DNA of 5,569 nucleotides from DASRAU01 sp036005805 (GTDB lineage Bacteria > Acidobacteriota > Polarisedimenticolia > Gp22-AA2). Position 1 is the first letter of the stretch; each line of letters opens with the position of its first letter. This document shows, piece after piece, positions 1 through 5,569 of this stretch. The stretch covers positions 1-5,569 of the forward strand of contig DASYQE010000189.1 in NCBI GenBank assembly GCA_036005805.1, written 5' to 3'. The position numbers and the translations under genes were made by a program. The notes below the pieces were generated by a model. It did no database searches and was not told the origin of the DNA. It was given only the letters and a program-made list of their open reading frames with translations.

Positions 1-104
1 TCAAGGTGCAGCAGAGCGAGAAGGTGCCGGTTCCGACCTGGGCCGGGGTCGCCAGCATCGCCCTCGGCGGGCTGCTCCTCATCGCCTCCGGCAGGCGCAA
101 GTAG
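1..104 (+). CDS. C-terminal end of a small membrane protein (5' truncated)
   Basis: Reading in the frame that ends at the TAG at 102-104 gives 33 residues, beginning with a polar stretch (KVQQSEKVPVP) and followed by one hydrophobic segment (WAGVASIALGGLLLIAS) and a basic end, GRRK. The start lies outside the window. A polar segment, a Pro-containing turn, one membrane helix and a short Arg/Lys tail match the second half of small two-helix membrane proteins of the DUF3185 sort, which often carry an 'xVPxPxxxGxxxLxxGxxLL' ending. That family link comes from memory of the pattern and is tentative. A C-terminal anchor of a larger exported protein is the alternative. The stop is followed after one base by a GC-rich hairpin, so it probably ends its own transcript and is not part of the ABC operon. 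No function can be assigned. Confidence 0.6.
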   Translation, partial: KVQQSEKVPVPTWAGVASIALGGLLLIASGRRK

Positions 105-105
105 C

Positions 106-127
106 CCCGGCCGAATCGACGGCCGGG
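106..127 (+). terminator. GC-only hairpin after the upstream gene, terminator-like
   Basis: A perfect 8-bp stem pairs CCCGGCCG (106-113) with CGGCCGGG (120-127) around a six-base loop, AATCGA. It starts one base after the stop codon at 104. There is no T-run downstream (the sequence goes on CCCCTGACTG), so it is not a classic intrinsic terminator. It may act as a 3'-end stabiliser or a T-less terminator. Its position directly behind a stop codon supports a transcript-end role. Confidence 0.45.
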
Positions 128-170
128 CCCCTGACTGTCCGAAAATGGAACCGGGCGGGGCGGCCTCGCG

Positions 171-176
171 TAGGAT
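171..176 (+). promoter_or_regulatory. Possible -10 element (TAGGAT) for the ABC operon
   Basis: TAGGAT lies 50 bases upstream of the ATPase start codon, in the setting cgcgTAGGATcccc. The same pattern, cgcTAGAATtccc, occurs upstream of the dipeptidase gene at 4927. No convincing -35 hexamer sits 16-18 bases upstream of either, so this rests only on the -10 resemblance, the shared surroundings and the intergenic position. Confidence 0.25.
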
Positions 177-211
177 CCCCCCGTCAGCCACTTCCCGCGA
201 CCAAGTCTCTG

Positions 212-217
212 AAGGAG
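212..217 (+). promoter_or_regulatory. Shine-Dalgarno site that sets the ATPase start
   Basis: AAGGAG at 212-217 ends eight bases before the ATG at 226. It decides between two in-frame ATG codons. The earlier one, at 145, has no comparable site and would add 27 residues (MEPGGAASRR...) with no similarity to ABC ATPases. Confidence 0.8.
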
Positions 218-225
218 ATCGGGCG

Positions 226-1116
<891 letters not shown>

Positions 1117-1121
1117 CGCCG

Positions 1122-4100
1122 ATGCTCGCCCGCATCTTCGCCTTCGAGTTCCGCTACCAGTTCCGGCAGCCGCTCATCTGGATCGCCTCGATCCTGTACT
1201 TCATCCTGATCTTCTTCGCCATCACCAGCGACGCGGTCTCGATCGGCGGCTCCATCGGCGCGGTGAACCGCAACGCCCCCTTCGTCATCATGCAGATGCT
1301 GGCGGTGATGACGATCCTCGGGACGTTTTTCACCACGGCCTTCGTCTCGAACAGCGTCCACCGTGACTTCGAGCTGCAGACCGACTCGATCTTTTTCTCC
1401 ACCCCGCTCAAGAAGACCGACTATCTCCTCGGGCGCTTCGCGGGATCGCTCTTCCTGTCGTGGTTCAGCTACGTCGCCATCAGCCTGGGGATCTTCGTCG
1501 GCAGCCTGATGCCCTGGCTGGAGGCGGAGCGCGTCGGGCCGTTTCAGATCGGCCCGTATGTCTTCGCCATGCTGGTATTCGTCATCCCCAACATGTTCAT
1601 CACCGGAGCGCTGTTCTTCTCGCTCGCGACGCTGACGCGCAACCTCCTGTACACCTACGCCGGCGTCGTGGTCTTCGTCGTCGGGGTCCTCACCGCCGTC
1701 AACCTCATCCCCGACCTCGAGTACCGGACCCTCGCATCGCTCATCGATCCCTACGGGCTGAACGCGTTCGAGATCCAGGCGCGCTACTGGACGGTCCTGG
1801 AGCGCAACTCACTGGTGCCGACACTCACCGGCAACCTGCTGCTGAATCGGCTGCTGTGGTGCGGCCTCGCGGCGGTGGTCCTGGCGTTCACCGTCTGGCG
1901 GTTCCGGATGACCGTCGGCGGGACGGGCAGGGCGAGCCGTCAGCTGCGGCAGGCGACGACGGAGGGCGGCCCGAGCGCGGTCGCGCCGGCACGCGCCGCG
2001 GGTGCGACGGGGAGGGCGTTCGCGCCGGTCCGGCCGTCCTTCTCCCGCGGGACGGCGTGGGCGCAGTACCTGCACCAGGCCCGGCTGGAGACGCGTTCGG
2101 TCCTCCGGGGGATCCCGTTCGTCATCATGACGCTCTTCGGCCTGGTCAACGTGACCGGCGCCACGCTCACGGTGGAGTCGATCGCCGGGACCCCGGTCTG
2201 GCCCGTGACGGCGATCCTCCTCCCCAACATCATCGGTTCCTTCATCCTGGTCGTCCTGCTGGTCCTGATCTTCTACAGCGGTGACCTGGTGTGGCGCGAG
2301 CGCACCCTGCGGATGTCGGAGATGTTCGACGCCCTGCCGATGCCGACCTGGACCGTCTGGACCGCCAAGCTGACGGCCCTCGCCGTGTCGATCGTCGCCC
2401 TCATGACGGCGGTCACGGCGACCGGCGTCGCCGTGCAGTCGTACCGCCACTACACGAACTACGAGCTGCCGGTGTACTTCAAGGGGCTCTTCGTCCTCGC
2501 CGGATCCCACTTCCTGTTCCTGGCGGTGGCGTGCCTCTTCTTCCAGGCGGTGTGCAACAACAAGTTCGTCGCCTGGCTCCTGTCCGCCTTCATCTGGATC
2601 CTGGGGATGGTGCTGCCGGCGCTGCACCTCGAGCACCTGCTGTATCGCTTCATGGCCTTCCCACAGGTCATCTACTCGGACATGAACGGCTTCCGTCCCT
2701 TCAATCAGCTGATTCTCTGGACGTCGCTCTACTGGGGGTTCTTCTGCATCGCCCTGCTGGCGGTCGCGCACCTGCTCTGGGTGCGCGGCACCGAGCCGCG
2801 GCTGCGGCTGCGGCTGCGCGTGGCGCGCCAGCGGCTCACCGCGCCGGTGCGGGTGGCGTTCGCCGTGGCGGTGGTCGGCATCATCGGATCGGGGTCGTGG
2901 ATCTTCTACAACACCAACGTGCTGAATCGATACATTCCTCAAGATAGGCAGTTCGACCGTCAGGCCGACTACGAGAAGAAATACAAGAAGTACGAAGACA
3001 TGGAGAAGCCGCGCATCACCGACGCGAAGGTGGATGTGGACATCTTCCCGGAGCGGCGCACGGCCGACATGCGGGGCGGCTACGTGCTGAAGAACAAGAC
3101 CGCCGCGCCGATCGACGTCCTGCACGTCGGCATCAACCCCGACGTCGTCGTCCGCCGCCTCGACGTGCCGAACGGGAGGATCGAGAGCGAGGACAAGGTC
3201 CAGGGGTACCGCATCTACAAGCTCGACCCGCCGCTCGCCCCGGGCGCGACCATGGAGCTGACGTTCGACGTCTCGATGTCGTACCCGGGATTCGCCAACA
3301 GCGGCGCACGCGGCAAGATCGTCCAGAACGGAACGTTCTTCGACTCCACCGACTTCCTGCCGCACCTGGGCTACCAGAAGATGGCTGAGCTCGACGACCC
3401 GAACGAGCGGCGCAAGCGCGGGCTGCCGCCGATCGTGCGCTTCGCCAAGGTGGACGATCTCGAGGCGCGGCGCAACACCTACATCTCGAACGAGGCCGAC
3501 TGGGTCAACTTCGAGACGACGGTGAGCACGAGCGCCGACCAGATCGCCCTCGCACCGGGGAATCTGCAGCGCGAGTGGAGCGAGAACGGCCGGCATTATT
3601 ACCACTACAGGACCGACGCCCCCATCCTGAACTTCTACGGCTGGCTCTCCGGGCGTTACGCCGTGAAGCGCGATCGCTGGAACGACGTCAGCATCGAGGT
3701 CTACTACCACCCCGGTCATCCCTACAACATCGACCGGATGCTCGACGGGGCGAAGAAGTCCCTGCAGTATTTCAGCGACAACTTCGGCCCCTACCAGCAC
3801 AAGGAACTGCGCATCGTCGAGTTCCCGCGCTACGCGCGCTTCGCGCAGGCGCTGCCGAACACCATCCCGTTCTCCGAGAGCATCGGGTTCATCGGCCGGA
3901 TCGCCGACGACCCGGACGCCATCGACTACGTCTTCTACGTCACCGCCCACGAGGTCGGGCACATGTGGTGGGCGCACCAGGTGATGGGGGCGAACGTGCA
4001 GGGGGCGACCCTGATGTCGGAGACCATGGCGCAGTACTCGGCGCTCATGGTGATGGAGCACGAGTACGGCCGCGACAAGATGAGACGCTTCCTGAAGTAC

Positions 4101-4874
4101 GAGCTGGACTCATACCTCGCCGGGCGCGGCGCGGAGCGGATCGAGGAGATGCCGCTCTACCTTGTCGAGAACCAGCCCTACATCCATTACCGCAAGGGGA
4201 GCCTGATCATGTACGCGCTGCGGGACGCCGTCGGCGAGCAGCCGCTCAACGCCGCGCTGCGCGAGTACGTGCAGGCCGTCAAGTTCCAGCAGCCCCCTTA
4301 CACCAACTCCCCGGAGTTTCTCGACTCCATCGCCAAGGCGGTGCCGGCCGACAAGCAGGCGCTCCTCGACGACCTGTTCCGCAACATCACGCTCTACGAG
4401 AACCGGGCGACGAAGGCCACCTGGGCGAAGCGCGACGACGGCAAGTACGTCGTGACCCTGCAGTTCGCCTCGGCCAAGTACCGCGCCGACGGCAAGGGGA
4501 AGGAGACGGAGCGGCCGATGGACGACTGGGTGGACGTCGGCGTGTTCGGCGAAAAGGGGAAGGACACCCCGCAAGAGGGCAAGGTGCTCCTGCTCGAGAA
4601 GCGCCACCTCGCGAAGGGCGAGGATCGCATCGAGGTCGTGGTGGACGAGCTGCCGAAGAAGGCGGGCATCGATCCGTTCAACAAGCTCATCGACCGCAAC
4701 CCGGAGAACAACATCATGGCGGTCGCCGCGGGCGGCCCGGCGCTGCCGTCGGGATCGGACCTCGAGAAGCGCCCGGGTCCGGTGCCGGCACCGCCGGGAA
4801 TCGGGACCGCCGCGACCGCCGCGGGCGATCCGCCGGCCGCGGCGCCGGCGGCCGACGCGCCGAACGCCCACTGA
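1122..4874 (+). CDS. ABC-2 permease / M1-family metallopeptidase fusion
   Basis: This is one 1250-residue chain. About 13 hydrophobic segments are visible, near residues 18-35, 52-74, 106-130, 146-170, 176-197, 241-261, 331-350, 361-385, 412-438, 454-478, 482-503, 527-553 and 575-596. The first six and next six look like two ABC-2 permease modules joined by an Arg-rich loop (260-330). The thirteenth leads into a charged linker (607-632) and an M1-like peptidase region (about 635-1200). Zinc-site residues are present: HEVGH at 943-947 (His943, Glu944, His947), third ligand Glu967 in LMSETMAQY, and probable catalytic Tyr1023 in HYRKG. Glu919 in IPFSESIGF takes the place of the GAMEN glutamate, 24 residues before His943 as in classic M1 enzymes. 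An odd number of helices with a cytoplasmic N terminus puts the peptidase outside. The tail (1203-1250) is Ala/Pro/Gly-rich. The ATG at 1122 lies five bases after the ATPase stop; GAAGG at 1104-1108 is a weak, distant SD, so coupling is likely. Such fusions are annotated in other bacteria. The substrate is unknown. Confidence 0.93.
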   Translation: MLARIFAFEFRYQFRQPLIWIASILYFILIFFAITSDAVSIGGSIGAVNRNAPFVIMQMLAVMTILGTFFTTAFVSNSVHRDFELQTDSIFFSTPLKKTDYLLGRFAGSLFLSWFSYVAISLGIFVGSLMPWLEAERVGPFQIGPYVFAMLVFVIPNMFITGALFFSLATLTRNLLYTYAGVVVFVVGVLTAVNLIPDLEYRTLASLIDPYGLNAFEIQARYWTVLERNSLVPTLTGNLLLNRLLWCGLAAVVLAFTVWRFRMTVGGTGRASRQLRQATTEGGPSAVAPARAAGATGRAFAPVRPSFSRGTAWAQYLHQARLETRSVLRGIPFVIMTLFGLVNVTGATLTVESIAGTPVWPVTAILLPNIIGSFILVVLLVLIFYSGDLVWRERTLRMSEMFDALPMPTWTVWTAKLTALAVSIVALMTAVTATGVAVQSYRHYTNYELPVYFKGLFVLAGSHFLFLAVACLFFQAVCNNKFVAWLLSAFIWILGMVLPALHLEHLLYRFMAFPQVIYSDMNGFRPFNQLILWTSLYWGFFCIALLAVAHLLWVRGTEPRLRLRLRVARQRLTAPVRVAFAVAVVGIIGSGSWIFYNTNVLNRYIPQDRQFDRQADYEKKYKKYEDMEKPRITDAKVDVDIFPERRTADMRGGYVLKNKTAAPIDVLHVGINPDVVVRRLDVPNGRIESEDKVQGYRIYKLDPPLAPGATMELTFDVSMSYPGFANSGARGKIVQNGTFFDSTDFLPHLGYQKMAELDDPNERRKRGLPPIVRFAKVDDLEARRNTYISNEADWVNFETTVSTSADQIALAPGNLQREWSENGRHYYHYRTDAPILNFYGWLSGRYAVKRDRWNDVSIEVYYHPGHPYNIDRMLDGAKKSLQYFSDNFGPYQHKELRIVEFPRYARFAQALPNTIPFSESIGFIGRIADDPDAIDYVFYVTAHEVGHMWWAHQVMGANVQGATLMSETMAQYSALMVMEHEYGRDKMRRFLKYELDSYLAGRGAERIEEMPLYLVENQPYIHYRKGSLIMYALRDAVGEQPLNAALREYVQAVKFQQPPYTNSPEFLDSIAKAVPADKQALLDDLFRNITLYENRATKATWAKRDDGKYVVTLQFASAKYRADGKGKETERPMDDWVDVGVFGEKGKDTPQEGKVLLLEKRHLAKGEDRIEVVVDELPKKAGIDPFNKLIDRNPENNIMAVAAGGPALPSGSDLEKRPGPVPAPPGIGTAATAAGDPPAAAPAADAPNAH
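2799..2816 (+). repeat. Three tandem CGGCTG hexamers inside the permease
   Basis: CGGCTG is repeated exactly three times in a row and encodes the Arg-Leu alternation around residues 560-566 (PRLRLRLR). It falls in the basic cytoplasmic loop before the thirteenth membrane segment. The reading frame is kept, and copy-number change would add or remove Arg-Leu pairs without a frameshift. Confidence 0.6.
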
Positions 4875-4880
4875 GCCTGA

Positions 4881-4909
4881 CGGTCGCTCCGTAACTCACC
4901 GGAGCGCCG
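4881..4909 (+). terminator. Hairpin after the fusion gene, terminator-like
   Basis: CGCTCCG (4885-4891) pairs with CGGAGCG (4900-4906) around the loop TAACTCAC. With one bulged T (4884) the stem grows by CGG (4881-4883) with CCG (4907-4909), giving ten pairs. It begins seven bases after the stop at 4874. No T-run follows, so it is at best a T-less terminator or an mRNA 3'-end guard. Its right arm overlaps the left arm of the larger inverted repeat at 4899-4971, so only one of the two structures can form at a time. Confidence 0.4.
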
Positions 4910-4919
4910 GGATCGGGGG

Positions 4920-4944
4920 CCTCCGCTAGAATTCCCGGCGGAGG
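4920..4944 (+). promoter_or_regulatory. Small stem covering the dipeptidase ribosome site
   Basis: CCTCCGC (4920-4926) pairs with GCGGAGG (4938-4944) around an 11-base loop. The right arm includes the GGAGG core of the SD, so in a transcript that begins upstream this stem would hide the ribosome-binding site. It nests inside the spacer of the larger 15-bp inverted repeat, and the two stems can form together. Confidence 0.45.
4927..4932 (+). promoter_or_regulatory. Possible -10 element (TAGAAT) for the dipeptidase gene
   Basis: TAGAAT differs from the TATAAT consensus at one base and sits in an intergenic stretch, in the setting cgcTAGAATtccc that resembles the site at 171. A start about seven bases downstream would give a leader of only about ten bases, beginning close to the SD. 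No clear -35 is seen. Such a transcript would lack the left arms of both stems described here. Confidence 0.3.
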
Positions 4945-4947
4945 TGA
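4940..4947 (+). promoter_or_regulatory. Strong Shine-Dalgarno site for the dipeptidase gene
   Basis: GGAGGTGA matches the complement of the 16S rRNA tail at eight consecutive bases. Its GGAGG core ends five bases before the ATG at 4950. It is the strongest ribosome site in the window and fixes this start against the later in-frame ATG at 5022. Confidence 0.85.
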
Positions 4948-4949
4948 CC

Positions 4950-5569
4950 ATGAAGCATCCCGGCGCTCCGGCGGGACGCAGCGCGGCTCGTGCCGCGGCC
5001 GCGTGCGCCGTCTTCGTGACCATGCTTGCGCTCGCCGCCGCGGTGGTTTTCGCCGCGGGCGCGCCGAAGAGCACATCGCCTCCAGCTCCTCCCCGTGTTC
5101 CGGCGGCCGCCGCCACGGCGGACCGCCCGCCCGACGAACCCGGTCCCTTCCGGTCCCCCGATCTCGTCGAGCTGATCGCGCTCGACCCGACCCTCAAGCT
5201 GGACATCCATTACGCGCGCAAGGACAACTTCACGGGGGCGCCCGTCTACACCGAGGCGCGCGCCTTCCTGCAGCGGCAGGCCGGCGAGGCGCTGGTGCGC
5301 GCCAATCGGACGCTGCGCGCCAAGGGCTACGGGCTCCTCGTCTTCGACGGCTACCGCCCGTGGACCGTGACGCGCCGCTTCTGGGAGCTGACCCCGGCCG
5401 ACAAGAAGGTCTTCGTCGCCGATCCCGCCAAGGGTTCGAAGCACAACCGCGGCTGCGCGGTCGACCTGTCGATGTACGACCTCAAAACCGGACGCGAGGT
5501 CGCGATGCCGAGCCCGTACGACGACATGACGGCCAAGGCCTACGCGACGTACGAAGGGGGCGACGCGGA
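4950..5569 (+). CDS. VanX/DdpX-like D-Ala-D-Ala dipeptidase, M15D (3' truncated)
   Basis: The frame stays open to the window edge and gives 206 residues. VanX/DdpX enzymes are zinc dipeptidases that split D-Ala-D-Ala. The match to VanX as I recall it is clear: YARKDNFTGAPVY (88-100), GYGLLVFDGYRP (126-137) with Arg136 at the place of VanX Arg71, and SKHNRGCAVDLSMYD (163-177), the SxHxxGxAxD motif with zinc ligands His165 and Asp172. The C-terminal ExWH motif, with the catalytic Glu and third zinc ligand, should fall about 24 codons beyond the edge, so catalytic completeness cannot be judged. Residues 1-40 have arginines followed by a hydrophobic run (15-37), a signal peptide or anchor, then a Pro/Ala-rich linker (40-68). 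VanX itself has no such leader, so this form is probably periplasmic and may serve peptidoglycan turnover. No vanH or vanA-type ligase is visible nearby, so a glycopeptide-resistance role is not supported. It starts 75 bases after the fusion gene. Confidence 0.9.
   Translation, partial: MKHPGAPAGRSAARAAAACAVFVTMLALAAAVVFAAGAPKSTSPPAPPRVPAAAATADRPPDEPGPFRSPDLVELIALDPTLKLDIHYARKDNFTGAPVYTEARAFLQRQAGEALVRANRTLRAKGYGLLVFDGYRPWTVTRRFWELTPADKKVFVADPAKGSKHNRGCAVDLSMYDLKTGREVAMPSPYDDMTAKAYATYEGGDA

Larger units (their letters stand above)
4899..4971 (+). repeat. Perfect 15-bp inverted repeat bracketing the dipeptidase start
   Basis: Bases 4899-4913 (CCGGAGCGCCGGGAT) are the exact reverse complement of 4957-4971 (ATCCCGGCGCTCCGG). 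After one A/C mismatch three more pairs, one of them G-U, extend the arms to 4895 and 4975. The 43-base spacer holds the SD (4940-4947) and the ATG (4950); the right arm lies in codons 3 to 8 of the gene. In RNA this would form a long, mostly G-C stem closing over the translation start. As DNA it could instead be a dyad for a bound protein. Confidence 0.75.

Noticed and set aside
145..225. N-terminal extension of the ATPase from the ATG at 145
   Set aside because: It has no ribosome site and would add 27 residues unlike any ABC ATPase start, whereas the ATG at 226 has a well-spaced AAGGAG.
1809..4061. A 750-codon open frame on the minus strand
   Set aside because: It lies wholly inside the fusion gene. 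Its translation is full of His, Arg, Asp and Val with no recognisable domain, as expected from the complement of a GC-rich coding frame.
4830..4851. An 8-bp GC-only inverted repeat near the end of the fusion gene
   Set aside because: It lies in codons for Ala and Pro runs, where GCC/GGC words pair by composition alone, and ends about 20 bases before the stop. I see no reason to call it a functional hairpin.
3575..4894. A 439-codon open frame on the plus strand in another phase
   Set aside because: It overlaps the M1 domain, which has recognisable catalytic motifs. The alternative product is Arg/Ala/Gly-rich and featureless, so it is a shadow frame.
4394..5206. A minus-strand frame of 270 codons spanning the gap before the dipeptidase gene
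   Set aside because: It overlaps two well-supported genes, and its Ser/Ala/Gly/Arg-rich product shows no domain.
4950..5569. Vancomycin-resistance cluster
   Set aside because: Only the VanX-like gene is present, its leader suggests a periplasmic enzyme, and no lactate dehydrogenase, D-Ala-D-Lac ligase or two-component regulator is visible in the window.

Overview
The window comes from a high-GC bacterium with short intergenic gaps and strong G/C bias at third codon positions, which also opens many long spurious reading frames on both strands. Envelope-facing proteins, purine-rich Shine-Dalgarno (SD) sites and a predicted periplasmic peptidase domain fit a Gram-negative-type or Acidobacteriota-like lineage. 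The sequence alone does not fix the phylum. All genes seen lie on the + strand.

Layout. (1) Positions 1-104 hold the C-terminal end of a small membrane protein, followed at once by a GC-only hairpin at 106-127. (2) Positions 226-1116 encode an ABC transporter ATPase with all canonical motifs. (3) Five bases later, 1122-4874 encode a 1250-residue fusion: two consecutive ABC-2-type permease modules, a thirteenth membrane segment, then an M1-type (gluzincin) metallopeptidase domain predicted to sit outside the cytoplasmic membrane. (4) After a 75-base gap rich in inverted repeats, 4950 to the window end holds the first 206 codons of a VanX/DdpX-like D-Ala-D-Ala dipeptidase (peptidase family M15D) with an N-terminal export signal or anchor.

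How the parts work together. The ATPase and the permease/peptidase fusion are almost certainly one operon and one machine. The ATPase would power the two fused permease halves, and the tethered peptidase would act on peptides at the outer face of the membrane. Fusions of this kind are known as 'ABC transporter permease/M1 family aminopeptidase', but I know of no established substrate. The downstream dipeptidase may share an envelope or peptide-turnover theme, or may simply be a neighbour.

The most interesting points are the transporter-peptidase fusion, with its one-residue-longer zinc-ligand spacing and altered GAMEN-like motif, and a perfect 15-bp inverted repeat that brackets the SD and start codon of the dipeptidase gene. 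Inside that repeat a smaller stem covers the SD itself. This looks like a device to keep read-through transcripts untranslated.
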